Source of the DNA: Castellaniella sp040276065
GTDB lineage: Bacteria; Pseudomonadota; Gammaproteobacteria; Burkholderiales; Burkholderiaceae_B
DNA: 64,000 nt
NCBI RefSeq assembly: GCF_040276065.1
Contig: NZ_JBELOI010000001.1
Location: 310,001-374,000 of the forward strand
Direction: 5' to 3'
Positions 25,991 through 35,387 of this stretch are shown here, piece by piece. The translations under genes and the position numbers were made by a program. A model generated the notes under the pieces. It searched no databases and had not been told where the DNA came from. It saw nothing but the letters and a program-made list of their open reading frames with translations. Each line of letters opens with the position of its first letter. The first letter of the stretch is position 1.

Positions 25991-27199
25991 ATGGATGCAT
26001 CGTTTCAAGAACTGCTCAGAGTGCGCAGGGCACTGTTTGGCTGTTTTCTCGCCATCGGCTTCGCCATGGCGTCCTGGATCGTGCGCACGCCGTCCATCCG
26101 CGATGCGCTGGATGCGTCGACCGCGCAGATGGGCATGGTGCTCTTTGGCTTTTCGCTGGGTTCCATGGGCGGCATCCTGCAAGCGGGCAGGATCGTCGCA
26201 CGCGTCGGGGCCGACCGCGCCATTTTGGCCGGTTTGGGCTTGGCCGCGTCCGGTCTGCTGGGAGTGGCCGGGGGCACCTTGGCCGCTTCGGCGTGGCTGG
26301 CCGGTCTGGGCCTGGGACTGGTTGGGCTGGGCATGGCCGTGTCCGAGGTCGCGGTCAACGTGCTGGGCGCGCATGTCGAGCGGGGGCTGTCGCGCCCGGT
26401 GCTCACCGCTGTCCATGGGTGCTTCAGCCTGGGCACGACCGTTGGCGCGGCCTGCGGGCTGCTGATCGTCGCGTGGGGGATTTCAGTGGCATGGCACATG
26501 CTGGTGGCTTGCGCGATCTTGGCGCCCATGATGATCCACGTATCCAGAGGCGTCGCCGGCGCCCCCGGCGCGCGGCCGGGCGCCGGGGCGCGGCACGCGG
26601 GTTTCCTGGCCACGATTGGAGCGGATCCCAGGCTATTGCTGATCGGCCTGATCGTGGTGGCGGTCGCGTTGGCCGAGGGTGCGGCCAATGACTGGCTGCC
26701 CTTGCTGATCGTGGATGCGCATGGGGCCTCGGAAAAAACCGGCTCGCTGCTGTTCACGGCCTTTGCCGCGACGATGACGGCGGGTCGTTTCCTGGGGACG
26801 GGGGCCTTGCGCCGCTTCGGCCCTGTGGCCGTGATGCGGGTCAGCGGCATCATCGGCGCGTTGGGCATCCTGGCCGTGATCCTCGCGCCGAATCTTTATC
26901 TGGCCGGTGCGGCCGTGGTGCTGTGGGGCATCGGCGCATCACTTGGCTTTCCGGTGGCCATGTCCGCCGGTGCGGCCAACGGACCGAATCCGGCCGCACG
27001 CATCGGCGTGCTGGCCACGATCGGCTACACCGCTTTTCTGGTCGGCCCGCCCATGCTCGGGTTTATCGGCGAGCGCATCGGCTTGAGCCTGGCGATGTTG
27101 GTCGTGCTGGGCCTGCTGGCGTTTCCGATCGTGTTTGCCTTTGCCCTGGGGCCCGCGCGCGGCCCAGCCGCGCCGGAATCCTATTCCCGGTCCCGATAG
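25991..27199 (+). CDS. MFS transporter (YbjJ-like)
   Basis: A 402-aa major-facilitator protein with about 12 hydrophobic segments, for example FGCFLAIGFAMASWIVRTP at the start and LAVILAPNLYLAGAAVVLWG late on. The pattern (FAMASWIVRTPSIRDAL, GMAVSEVAVNVLGAHVE) resembles the YbjJ/fucose-permease-like branch; the substrate is unknown. I chose the ATG at 25991. It has no visible ribosome site, but TACAAT lies at 25978-25983, so the message could be leaderless. The 3' end overlaps the convergent rlmL-like gene by 19 bp. Confidence 0.85.
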   Translation: MDASFQELLRVRRALFGCFLAIGFAMASWIVRTPSIRDALDASTAQMGMVLFGFSLGSMGGILQAGRIVARVGADRAILAGLGLAASGLLGVAGGTLAASAWLAGLGLGLVGLGMAVSEVAVNVLGAHVERGLSRPVLTAVHGCFSLGTTVGAACGLLIVAWGISVAWHMLVACAILAPMMIHVSRGVAGAPGARPGAGARHAGFLATIGADPRLLLIGLIVVAVALAEGAANDWLPLLIVDAHGASEKTGSLLFTAFAATMTAGRFLGTGALRRFGPVAVMRVSGIIGALGILAVILAPNLYLAGAAVVLWGIGASLGFPVAMSAGAANGPNPAARIGVLATIGYTAFLVGPPMLGFIGERIGLSLAMLVVLGLLAFPIVFAFALGPARGPAAPESYSRSR

Positions 27200-28662
27200 C
27201 CGCCCGCCACCATGCTGAATTGAAACAGCCGGCAGTCCAGGGCACCGTTGTGCAGGGGGTGTCGGCGGTGTGCCTTGAGGCGCATGCGCTCGGGCAGGTC
27301 GAGATCGCTGGTGATCACGTTGACCTGCCAGCCGCCGTAGTGCTGCTTGAGGTGGCTCGCCCATTGCGGCCAGAGGTCGGCGTCGTCCCCGCTCAGGCGC
27401 TCGCCGTAGGGGGGGTTGGTGACGATCCAGCCCTCGGGCGCGGGCGGGAGGATCCGGCGCGCATCCCCGATCTCGAGGCGGACGGATTCAGGAGTCAAGT
27501 GCGCGCGCTCGAGGTTGGCGCGGGCGGCGGCGATCGCGGCCGGGTCCAGGTCGCAGCCGACCAGCGCCTGCTCGAGCCGTGGCGCGATGCGCGCGCGGGC
27601 GTCGTCCTTGAGGTCGCGCCAGAGGCGCGCGTCGTGGCTGCGCAGGCGCTCGAAGCTGAAGGGGCGCCAGATCCCCGGGGGTACGCCCAGGGCGATCCAG
27701 GCCGCCTCGATCAAGAGGGTGCCGCTGCCGCAGAAGGGATCCAGCAGGGCCGCGTCGGGCGTCCAGCCCGACAGGGCGAGCAAGCCCGCCGCGAGATTCT
27801 CGCGCAGGGGCGCCTCGCCTTTGTCCAGGCGCCAGCCGCGCTTGAATAGCGATTCCCCCGAGACATCGAGGTAGAGCGTGGCCCGGTCGGCCTCGAGGAA
27901 CAGGTGCACGCGCGCGTCGGGGCGCACGGTATCGATGTCGGGCCGCGCGCCTTCGCGTTCCCGCAGGCGGTCGCAGATGCCGTCCTTGGCGCGCAGGTTG
28001 CAGTATTGGAGGCTGCGCAGAGGGCTGCGTACCGCCGAGGTGTCCACGCGCAGCGTCTGCTCGGCGCCGAACCAGCGCTCCCAGGGCGTCTGTCGCGCCA
28101 GTTCGAGGATGTCATCCTCGGTCTGGATCCCGGCCTGGGCCACGCGCACCAGGACGCGCGTGGCCAGCCGCGAGTGGAGGTTGGCCCGCAGCACGCCGGT
28201 CCAGTCGGCGCGGAAGTGGCAGCCGGCGCGCCCCCGGCGCACAGCGTCGTAGCCCAGGGCCTGGAGCTCGAGCTCGAGCGCTTCCTCGAGCCCGTGCGGG
28301 CAGGAAGCAAACAGATCGAAGATCTCGGCCGCGCGCGGGGCGCGCACGCGGCGGATGCGCGCCTCGGGTTCGGGCGTCGCGTGCGCAGTCTCGGAGGGGT
28401 GTACGGTGCGGGGCGCCGCCTCGCGCGGGGGCCGGGTCTCGCGCGCGGGACGGGTGCCGGGTCGGGGCGTGGGCTCGCGGTGGCGGGGCGGGCCACCGGC
28501 CGATGGCCGTGCCTCGGGGGACTGCTGCTGGGCGCGTTCCTGGAGCGCGACCTGGCGCGCCCGGGCGCCCGAGCGTTTGCGCGGCGCCTCCCGGTCCGGC
28601 GCCGCGGGCGCCCGCGCCTTGCCTTTGAGGCTCAGGGTCTTGCGTGAGGAGGAGTCGTTCAT
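27181..28662 (-). CDS. THUMP-domain class I SAM-dependent RNA methyltransferase (RlmL N-terminal type)
   Basis: Predicted to methylate 23S rRNA guanine (the G2445-type activity), by similarity to the N-terminal half of RlmL. After about 115 residues rich in Arg, Pro and Ala, the THUMP domain starts near FDLFASCPHGLEEALELEL. The methyltransferase domain has DPFCGSGTLLIEAAW and the catalytic TNPPYGERL. It is 493 aa. The basic, low-complexity N-terminal extension is unusual in size and may bind RNA. It starts 4 bp after hemJ and is the last gene of the leuS-to-rlmL minus-strand run. Confidence 0.88.
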   Translation of the reverse strand: MNDSSSRKTLSLKGKARAPAAPDREAPRKRSGARARQVALQERAQQQSPEARPSAGGPPRHREPTPRPGTRPARETRPPREAAPRTVHPSETAHATPEPEARIRRVRAPRAAEIFDLFASCPHGLEEALELELQALGYDAVRRGRAGCHFRADWTGVLRANLHSRLATRVLVRVAQAGIQTEDDILELARQTPWERWFGAEQTLRVDTSAVRSPLRSLQYCNLRAKDGICDRLREREGARPDIDTVRPDARVHLFLEADRATLYLDVSGESLFKRGWRLDKGEAPLRENLAAGLLALSGWTPDAALLDPFCGSGTLLIEAAWIALGVPPGIWRPFSFERLRSHDARLWRDLKDDARARIAPRLEQALVGCDLDPAAIAAARANLERAHLTPESVRLEIGDARRILPPAPEGWIVTNPPYGERLSGDDADLWPQWASHLKQHYGGWQVNVITSDLDLPERMRLKAHRRHPLHNGALDCRLFQFSMVAGGYRDRE

Positions 28663-28666
28663 GGCT

Positions 28667-29089
28667 TCAGAAGGGCTTGATCACGACCATGGCCAGGATC
28701 AGCAGGAGGAGCAGGACGGGGATTTCGTTGAACCAGCGGAAATAGCGGTGGCCGTGGGTGTTGCTGCCGCGTTCGAAGCGGCGCAGGGCCGCGAGGCACA
28801 GCAGGTGGTAGGCGACGAGGGCGGCGACGGCGGCGAGCTTGACGTGCATCCAGAGCTGCCCGCGGCCCACGCCCCATCCCAGGTAGAGCCAGAGCCCCAG
28901 CAGGACGGCCAGCACCGCCAGCGGCGTCATGAATCGATAGAGGCGGCGGGCCATGCCCAGCAACACCGCGCGCGCACCAGGGTCGGCGGTCTGGGCCAGG
29001 TTCACGTAGATGCGCGGCAGGTAGAACAGGCCCGCGAACCAGGCGACGACGAACAAAATGTGCAAGGTTTTGACCCAGAGCACGGTCAT
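28667..29089 (-). CDS. hemJ: Protoporphyrinogen IX oxidase HemJ (UPF0093/CopD-like)
   Basis: A 140-aa membrane protein with four hydrophobic segments. It opens with WVKTLHILFVVAWFAGLFYL, followed by PRIYV, the hallmark of HemJ. HemJ oxidises protoporphyrinogen IX to protoporphyrin IX in haem synthesis and is common in proteobacteria that lack HemG/HemY. The conserved His in TLH and the basic PRIYV region fit the family. The ATG overlaps the proA stop by 4 bp, so the genes are coupled. CopD-like copper proteins are related, and the short HemJ length supports this call. Confidence 0.87.
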   Translation of the reverse strand: MTVLWVKTLHILFVVAWFAGLFYLPRIYVNLAQTADPGARAVLLGMARRLYRFMTPLAVLAVLLGLWLYLGWGVGRGQLWMHVKLAAVAALVAYHLLCLAALRRFERGSNTHGHRYFRWFNEIPVLLLLLILAMVVIKPF

Positions 29090-30351
29090 CCCCGCAATTG
29101 GCCTTCGCCGGTCAACACCCATTTCAGGATCGTCAGCCCTTCGAGGCCCACCGGGCCGCGTGCGTGCAGGCGATTGGTCGAGATGCCGATCTCGGCCCCG
29201 AGCCCGTACTCGAAGCCGTCGGCAAAGCAGGTCGGCAGATTGACGTAGACCGAGCTGGAGTCCACCTCGCGCTGAAAACGCTGAGCGGCCGCCAGGTTTT
29301 CGGTGATGATCGATTCCGTATGTTCGGAGCCATAGCGCGCAATGTGTTCCATGGCCTCGTCGAGCGTGTCGACGATGCGCACGGCCAGGATGGGGGCGAG
29401 GAATTCGGTGGCCCAGTCCGCCTCGGTGGCCGGCACGCTGTCGCCCAGCCATGCCGCGGCGCGCGGGCAGGCGCGCAGCTCGACCCCCAGCGCTGCGAGG
29501 CGCTGGCCCAGCCGGGGCAGCAGCGTCTCGGCGACATCCGCGTGGACCAAGAGGGTTTCGACCGCGCCGCAGATGCCGCAGCGGTAGGTCTTGGCATTGA
29601 CGACGACCTCGATCGCGCGCTCGAGGTCGGCGGCCGCATCGACGTAAATGTGGCAATTGCCTTCGAGGTGCTTGATCATGGGGACTCGGGCTTCCTCGGC
29701 CAGGCGCGCGATCAGGCCCTTGCCGCCGCGCGGCACGATGACGTCGATGTATTCGGTCATGCGTATCATTTCGCCCACGGCCGCCCGATCCGTGGTGCCG
29801 ACGACCTGGACGGCGTGGGCGGGCAGCCCCGCCTCGGCCAGGCCCGCCTGGATGATGGCGCCCAGGGCGCGGTTCGAGTGGAATGCCTCGCTGCCGCCGC
29901 GCAGGATGGCGGCATTGCCCGATTTCAGACACAGGGCCGCCGCATCGATGGTCACGTTCGGCCGCGATTCATAGATGATGCCGATGACGCCCAGCGGCAC
30001 CCGCATGCGCGCGACCCGCATGCCGTTGGGGCGGATCTGCGTTTCGCTCAGGCCGCCGATGGGGTCGGGCATGGCGGCGATCTGTTCGAGGCCCAGGGCC
30101 ATGGTGTCCAGGGCCTTGTCGGACAGCCGCAGGCGTTCGACCAGGGGCGCCTCGAGACCGTTGCTCTCGGCCGCCTCGAGATCGCGGGCGTTTTCGGCCT
30201 GCAGCCAGGCCTTGCGGGTGCGCAGCCCGCCGGCCATCGCCCGTAGGGCTCGCGCCTTGGCCTGGCCGGTGGCATTGCGCATGCCGCGCGCCGCCTGGCG
30301 GGCTTGGCGGCCCAGGAGAGTCATGGAGGAGTCGGAGGGGATGTCGCTCAT
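29086..30351 (-). CDS. proA: Glutamate-5-semialdehyde dehydrogenase
   Basis: Second step of proline synthesis: NADPH-dependent reduction of glutamyl phosphate to glutamate semialdehyde. It is 421 aa. Family signatures include GVIGIIYESRPNVTIDAAAL, VPRGGKGLI and the catalytic cysteine in KTYRCGICGAVETLL. I chose MSDIPSDSS as the start; an ATG 15 bp upstream is possible. The stop overlaps hemJ (ATGA). It lies downstream of holA by 24 bp. The proA-holA-lptE-leuS order is common in betaproteobacteria. Confidence 0.96.
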   Translation of the reverse strand: MSDIPSDSSMTLLGRQARQAARGMRNATGQAKARALRAMAGGLRTRKAWLQAENARDLEAAESNGLEAPLVERLRLSDKALDTMALGLEQIAAMPDPIGGLSETQIRPNGMRVARMRVPLGVIGIIYESRPNVTIDAAALCLKSGNAAILRGGSEAFHSNRALGAIIQAGLAEAGLPAHAVQVVGTTDRAAVGEMIRMTEYIDVIVPRGGKGLIARLAEEARVPMIKHLEGNCHIYVDAAADLERAIEVVVNAKTYRCGICGAVETLLVHADVAETLLPRLGQRLAALGVELRACPRAAAWLGDSVPATEADWATEFLAPILAVRIVDTLDEAMEHIARYGSEHTESIITENLAAAQRFQREVDSSSVYVNLPTCFADGFEYGLGAEIGISTNRLHARGPVGLEGLTILKWVLTGEGQLRG

Positions 30352-30375
30352 GGGGCCACAGTACAAAAGTAAGGT

Positions 30376-31431
30376 TCAGGGACGCGGTGCGCCCGCGACG
30401 GCGATGCGCATGATCAGGCGGGTGAGCTCGTCCCAGGGGTCGGACAGTCTGCCGGGGACGGGGATGCCCTTGATCAGGCAGTCGATTTCCTGGACGTGCC
30501 GCACCGCGGCCGGCCAGGCGCCGGGCGGCACCCGCGCCAGCGCCTGACGCGCGAGGCGTTCGCGCGGGCCAAACAGCCGGTGCTTGCGCAACAGCGCATC
30601 GATGCTCTGGCCGGCGCGCTGGGCTTCGGACAGGCGGGCGAGGATGCGGATTTCCTCGCCCACCGCCCATAATACCAGCAGGAGGGCCTCGCCCTCGGCC
30701 CGCAGGCCCTCGAGCACCGACAGGGCCCGGTCGGCGCGGCCTTGCAGCATCGCATCGCGCAGGTCGAACAGGTTGTAGCGTGCCACGTTGAGGACGGCGG
30801 CCTGTGCCTGCTCGAGCGAGACGCGGCCGGGCGGATAGAGTAGCGCCAGCTTCTGGATTTCCTGGTGGGCGGCCAGCAGGTTGCCCTCGACTTTGTCGGT
30901 CACCCAGTCCAGGGCCTCGCGCGCCATGTCCTGCCCCTGGCGCCCGAGGCGGCTCGAGATCCAGGCGGGCAGGGCTTCGCGGCCGATGGCGGGCACGTCC
31001 ACCCAGAGGGCGGCCTTTCGCAGGGCTTGAGCCCACTTGCTTTGCTGGGTGGCGCGATCCAGCCCCGGCAGGTGGACGACGATATGCACGTCCGGCAACC
31101 GGCCCTCGGCCGCGAGGGTCGCAATGCGTTGCAGGGTTTCGCCGCCGGTCTTGCCGGGCTTGCCCGTGGGCAGGCTGATCTCGAGCAGCCGCAGATCGCC
31201 GAACAACGAGGTGTTCTGCGTGGCCGCCAGCACGGCGCTCCAATCGCCGCGCGCATCCATGACCAGCCGTGTGCGCTCGGCGCAGCCCAGGCGCGTGGCC
31301 GCGGCGCGCAGCGCATCGCCCGCCTCGGTGGCGAGCAGGATCTCGTCGCCGCAGATCACCGTGCAGGGCGCAAGCGATTGCGCCGATGCCAGTTGTGCGA
31401 TGAAGCGATCGGGATCCGCGTCGCGGCTCAT
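30376..31431 (-). CDS. holA: DNA polymerase III delta subunit
   Basis: The clamp-loader subunit that opens the beta sliding clamp. The 351-aa length and sequence features fit HolA: CGDEILLATEAGDALR near the N-terminus, LRLLEISLPTGKPGKTG in the middle of domain I, and the helical C-terminal collar domain. As in most delta subunits, no functional Walker A motif is expected or seen. It starts 4 bp after the lptE stop and lies in the leuS-lptE-holA-proA run. Confidence 0.92.
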   Translation of the reverse strand: MSRDADPDRFIAQLASAQSLAPCTVICGDEILLATEAGDALRAAATRLGCAERTRLVMDARGDWSAVLAATQNTSLFGDLRLLEISLPTGKPGKTGGETLQRIATLAAEGRLPDVHIVVHLPGLDRATQQSKWAQALRKAALWVDVPAIGREALPAWISSRLGRQGQDMAREALDWVTDKVEGNLLAAHQEIQKLALLYPPGRVSLEQAQAAVLNVARYNLFDLRDAMLQGRADRALSVLEGLRAEGEALLLVLWAVGEEIRILARLSEAQRAGQSIDALLRKHRLFGPRERLARQALARVPPGAWPAAVRHVQEIDCLIKGIPVPGRLSDPWDELTRLIMRIAVAGAPRP

Positions 31432-31435
31432 GGCC

Positions 31436-32077
31436 TCAGGGGTAGGTGGCGGGCGAGGCCGGCCGCGACAGCGGACCGATCGGCCGCTTGGCGGGCGCCG
31501 TCGCGTCCGGTTCGCCGGGGACCTCCACCACCGGGCGGCTGGAGACGTTGGCGTAGGCTTCGGCGACCTCGGGGGCGCTCAGGCGTCGCAGGATCTGGTC
31601 GATCAGCCCATTGCGCATATTGGTGAAGGTGCGCGTGATCTCGCTTTCCTTGGCCTGGACGATGCGCTCGTTGTAGGGCAGCTCGCGCACACTGTGCAGC
31701 GTGGTCGGTGCCAGGATCAGGTGACCCTCGCGGTCGAGCACCTCGAAGGTGAAGGCGAGCTGAAGCTCGTATTCCTCGACGCGGCCCTCGGCGTCCAGTG
31801 AGACCTGGCGCAGGTTCTGCTCGTCCGATATCTGATGCAAGTAGGCGTCGGCCTCGGTGAGCCGCTCGGTGAAGCGCGTGTCCGGCGAGTTCGACAGAAT
31901 GGCGCGTTGCAGGCGCGCGCCGAATTCCGTATCCGGGCTGATGTTGGTGTAGATCGTCTTGAAGGGCACGGGTGTGGCCCCCTTCAGATGGAAGCCGCAG
32001 GCGGCCAGGACCGCGCACAGCGCCAGGGTGGCGGCCAGGCGCAGGCCATGGCGGCGGGCAGGGCGGAAGGGGGCCAT
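31436..32077 (-). CDS. lptE: LPS-assembly lipoprotein LptE
   Basis: The outer-membrane lipoprotein that plugs the LptD translocon and delivers LPS to the surface. A lipoprotein signal peptide ends in the lipobox LAAC, with Cys27 as the lipidated residue, followed by GFHLKGATPVPFKTIY, a typical LptE start. The protein is 213 aa. The last 40 residues are a Pro/Ala/Arg-rich tail beyond the core fold. It lies 7 bp after leuS and 4 bp before holA. Confidence 0.93.
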   Translation of the reverse strand: MAPFRPARRHGLRLAATLALCAVLAACGFHLKGATPVPFKTIYTNISPDTEFGARLQRAILSNSPDTRFTERLTEADAYLHQISDEQNLRQVSLDAEGRVEEYELQLAFTFEVLDREGHLILAPTTLHSVRELPYNERIVQAKESEITRTFTNMRNGLIDQILRRLSAPEVAEAYANVSSRPVVEVPGEPDATAPAKRPIGPLSRPASPATYP

Positions 32078-32084
32078 GGGGAGG

Positions 32085-34736
32085 CTATCCTACGACGTTG
32101 ACCAGGCGGCCGGGGACGATGATCACGCGCTTGGGCTCGCGGCCCTCGAGAAAGCGCAGGGCGGCCTCGTGACCGCGGGCCTGGGCCTCGATGCTGGCCT
32201 TGTCGGCGTCCTGGGCAACCGAGATCTGGGCGCGGACCTTGCCGTTGACCTGCAGGACCAGCTCGATCCGGTCGGCGCGCAGAGCGGCCTCGTCGACCTG
32301 CGGCCAGGGCGCATCCAGGAGGTCGCCCCAGCGGGCATCCAGGCCGAGCTCGCGCCACAGGCGCCAGGTGATGTGAGGCACCACGGGGTACAGCACCCGC
32401 AGCAGGATCGACACCCCCTCGGACAGCGCGCGGCCGCTGGCCGGCGCCGCGCCGGCGGTCTCGAGCGCGTTGAGCATCTTCATCGCCGCCGAGACGACGG
32501 TGTTGTACTGGATGCGCTGATAGTCATAGTCGGCCTGCTTGAGCAGGGTGTGGATCTGGCGCCGCAGGTCCAGGTCGGCCTCGCCGGCCCCGGACCAGTC
32601 GGCGTCGGTGTCGCGCGCGCCACGGATGTCCTGTACGTGGGCGTGGCACAGGGCCCAGAGCCGGCGCAGGAAGCGATTCGCGCCGTCGACGCCGGAGTCC
32701 GACCATTCGAGGGTCTGTTCGGGTGGGCTTGCGAACATGACGAACAGTCGCGCGGTGTCGGCGCCCAGTCCATCGATCAGCGATTGCGGGTCGACACCGT
32801 TGTTCTTGGACTTGGACATGGTGCCGATGCCGCCGTAGTCGATCGGCGATCCGTCGGATTTCAGGCGCGCGCCGACGATCGTGCCCTTGTCGTCGCGGAT
32901 GTTCTCGACGTGCTCGGGCCAGAAATACTCGATGCCGCCACGGGCGTTCTTGCGCGAATAGATATGGTTGAGCACCATTCCCTGGCAGAGCAGGCGGGTG
33001 AAGGGCTCGGAAAACTCGAGCAGGCCGAGGTCGCGCATCACGCGCGTCCAGAACCGGGCGTACAGCAGATGCAGGACCGCGTGCTCGATGCCGCCGATGT
33101 ATTGGTCCATCGGCATCCAGTAGTCGTTGCGCGCATCGACCATGGCCGTGTCGTTGCCGGGCGAGGTGTAGCGCATGAAATACCAGGACGAGTCCACAAA
33201 GGTGTCCATGGTATCGGTCTCGCGGCGCGCGGCCTTGCCGCAGCGCGGGCATTGGCACGACAGGAAGCTCTCGTGCCGGGCGAGCGGATTGCCGTTGCCG
33301 TCGGGCACCAGGTCCTCGGGCAGGATCACCGGCAGGTCGCGCTCGGGGACGGGCACCGGGCCGCAGTCCTCGCAGTGGATGATGGGAATCGGGGTGCCCC
33401 AGTAGCGCTGCCGCGAGATGCCCCAGTCGCGCAGGCGCCAGGTGGTCCGGGTCTCGCCCAGCCCCATGTCGCTCAGATCGGCGGCCACGGCGCGGATCGC
33501 ATCGGCGGTGCCGAGGCCGTCGTACTTGCCGGAGGCGACGGCGTGGCCGGCCTGTTTGTCGGCGTACCAGTCCTGCCACGTTTCAGTGGAGTACTCGCGG
33601 CCCTCGATGGCGATGACCTGGCGGATCGGCAGGCCGTATTTCCGGGCGAAGGCGAAGTCGCGCTCGTCGTGGGCGGGCACGCCCATCACCGCGCCGTCGC
33701 CGTAGCCCATCAAAACGTAATTGCCGACCCAGATCGGCACGGCCTCGCCGCTGAGGGGGTGGATGGCCGTCAGGCCGGTGTCCATGCCCTCTTTGTCGCG
33801 GGTGGCCAGCTCGGCCTCGGTGGTGCCGCCTTGCCGGCACGCCTCGATGAAGGCCGCGATCCCGGGATTGTCACGGGCGGCACGCGTCGCCAGCGGATGT
33901 TCGGGGGCCACGGCGCAGAAGGTCACGCCCATGATGGTGTCGGCGCGGGTGGTGAACACGTGCAGCAGGCCGTCCTGGATCAGGGTGCCGGAGGCGTCGC
34001 GGATGTCGTGGCGGAAGGCGAAGCGCACCCCCTCGCTCTTGCCGATCCAGTTTTCCTGCATCAGGCGCACGCGCTCGGGCCAGCCCGGCAGGCCGCCATC
34101 GAGGGTGTCGAGCAGTTCGTCGGCGTAGTCGGTGATGCGCAGGTAGTAGCCGGGAATCTCGCGCTTTTCGACCGGGGCGCCCGAGCGCCAGCCGCGGCCA
34201 TCGATCACCTGCTCGTTGGCCAGCACGGTCTGGTCCACCGGATCCCAGTTCACGACCTGGGTCTTGCGGTAGGCGATGCCTTTTTCCAGCATCTTGAGGA
34301 ACAGCCACTGGTTCCACTTGTAGTATTTCGGGTCGCAGGCGCACATCTCGCGCGACCAGTCGATCGCCAGCCCCATCGCCTGCATCTGCTTTTTCATAGT
34401 GGCGATGTTGTCGTAGGTCCACTTGGCCGGTGGCACGCCGGATTTCATCGCGGCATTCTCGGCCGGCATTCCGAAGGCGTCCCAGCCCATGGGCATCAGC
34501 ACGTTGTATCCGCGCATGCGCAACTGCCGGGTCATCATGTCGTTGATGGTGTAGTTGCGCACATGGCCCATGTGCAGCTTGCCGCTGGGGTAGGGCAGCA
34601 TCGAGCAGGCGTAGAACTTGGGTTTGGGTTCGCCCCGGACGTCGCGCGCGTCCTCGGTGACGCGGTAGACATCGGCCTTGCGCCAGTGCGCCTGGGCATC
34701 GGTTTCGACTTCGGTCGGGAGGTAGCGTTCCTGCAT
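32085..34736 (-). CDS. leuS: Leucyl-tRNA synthetase
   Basis: Charges tRNA-Leu. The class I signatures are HMGH (residues 55-58, in PYPSGKLHMGHVRNY) and MSKSK (residues 640-644). The CP1 editing domain lies between them (for example TTRADTIMGVTF). It is 883 aa, full length. I chose the start at MQERYLPTEV; the open frame runs further upstream without similarity. It heads the leuS-lptE-holA-proA-hemJ-rlmL run. TACAAT at 34776-34781 on the minus strand could be its -10, but no good -35 was seen. Confidence 0.98.
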   Translation of the reverse strand: MQERYLPTEVETDAQAHWRKADVYRVTEDARDVRGEPKPKFYACSMLPYPSGKLHMGHVRNYTINDMMTRQLRMRGYNVLMPMGWDAFGMPAENAAMKSGVPPAKWTYDNIATMKKQMQAMGLAIDWSREMCACDPKYYKWNQWLFLKMLEKGIAYRKTQVVNWDPVDQTVLANEQVIDGRGWRSGAPVEKREIPGYYLRITDYADELLDTLDGGLPGWPERVRLMQENWIGKSEGVRFAFRHDIRDASGTLIQDGLLHVFTTRADTIMGVTFCAVAPEHPLATRAARDNPGIAAFIEACRQGGTTEAELATRDKEGMDTGLTAIHPLSGEAVPIWVGNYVLMGYGDGAVMGVPAHDERDFAFARKYGLPIRQVIAIEGREYSTETWQDWYADKQAGHAVASGKYDGLGTADAIRAVAADLSDMGLGETRTTWRLRDWGISRQRYWGTPIPIIHCEDCGPVPVPERDLPVILPEDLVPDGNGNPLARHESFLSCQCPRCGKAARRETDTMDTFVDSSWYFMRYTSPGNDTAMVDARNDYWMPMDQYIGGIEHAVLHLLYARFWTRVMRDLGLLEFSEPFTRLLCQGMVLNHIYSRKNARGGIEYFWPEHVENIRDDKGTIVGARLKSDGSPIDYGGIGTMSKSKNNGVDPQSLIDGLGADTARLFVMFASPPEQTLEWSDSGVDGANRFLRRLWALCHAHVQDIRGARDTDADWSGAGEADLDLRRQIHTLLKQADYDYQRIQYNTVVSAAMKMLNALETAGAAPASGRALSEGVSILLRVLYPVVPHITWRLWRELGLDARWGDLLDAPWPQVDEAALRADRIELVLQVNGKVRAQISVAQDADKASIEAQARGHEAALRFLEGREPKRVIIVPGRLVNVVG

Positions 34737-34842
34737 GTTGGGATCTTGGATTGTGTTGGAATTGGGCAACCCGTCATTGTACCGTGCCGTGCCCTGCTTG
34801 GGCCGGTGCGGCCCCTCGATGCGCGGCCGCCGGGTGCCGGGC

Positions 34843-34870
34843 AAAAAAAACCGCCCGTGGAACGGGCGGT
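34843..34870 (-). terminator. Intrinsic terminator of rpmB-rpmG
   Basis: An 8-bp stem, ACCGCCCG with CGGGCGGT, has a 5-nt loop. Read on the minus strand it is followed directly by eight U residues (A-run at 34843-34850, of which the last A also pairs). It separates rpmG from leuS, which must then have its own promoter. Confidence 0.85.
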
Positions 34871-34922
34871 GGGGATACCAGCGAAAGCCGGCGAGGCGCC
34901 CCCGCGGGGGCGGAGCCTCGGA

Positions 34923-35090
34923 CTATTTCAGCTTGGTTTCCTTGTAGTCGACGTGCTTGCGCGCGACGGGGTCGAACTTCTTGATCAGCATTTTTTCGGG
35001 CATGTTGCGCTTGTTCTTGGTCGTCGTATAGAAATGACCCGTCCCAGCGGTGGACTCGAGCTTGATCTTTTCGCGGATGCCTTTTGCCAT
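34923..35090 (-). CDS. rpmG: 50S ribosomal protein L33
   Basis: A 55-aa protein of the large ribosomal subunit. It begins MAKGIREKIKLEST and ends KHVDYKETKLK, as expected for L33. The four zinc-binding cysteines of the C+ type are absent (TTTKNKRNMPEK occupies the first site), so this is the zinc-independent C- form. It lies 19 bp downstream of rpmB and is followed by an intrinsic terminator. Confidence 0.97.
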   Translation of the reverse strand: MAKGIREKIKLESTAGTGHFYTTTKNKRNMPEKMLIKKFDPVARKHVDYKETKLK

Positions 35091-35109
35091 GGTGTGCTCC
35101 TAGGGCCGG

Positions 35110-35346
35110 TCAGGCCAGTTCGCCGCGCGCGCGCAGGTCGGCCAGCACGGCATCGATGCCGTTCTTGTCGATGGTGCGCAGGGCCTTGGTGGACACACGA
35201 AGGCGCACCCAGCGGTTTTCGCTCTCGACCCAAAAACGGCGTGACTGCAGGTTGGGCAGGAAACGACGCTTGGTCTTGTTGTTGGCGTGCGAGACATTGT
35301 TGCCCACCATCGGGCCTTTGCCGGTCACTTGGCATACGCGTGCCAT
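35110..35346 (-). CDS. rpmB: 50S ribosomal protein L28
   Basis: A 78-aa large-subunit protein starting MARVCQVTGKGPMVGNNVSH, a classic L28 N-terminus. The family normally pairs with rpmG, as here. GAGGTGAG lies before the ATG. A good sigma70-type promoter lies 42-71 bp upstream, overlapping the end of the Bcr/CflA gene, so the pair is expressed independently of that transporter. Confidence 0.97.
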   Translation of the reverse strand: MARVCQVTGKGPMVGNNVSHANNKTKRRFLPNLQSRRFWVESENRWVRLRVSTKALRTIDKNGIDAVLADLRARGELA

Positions 35347-35387
35347 GGGCTCACCTCTGTGTAATATGGATATCAGTAAAGCCAAGC

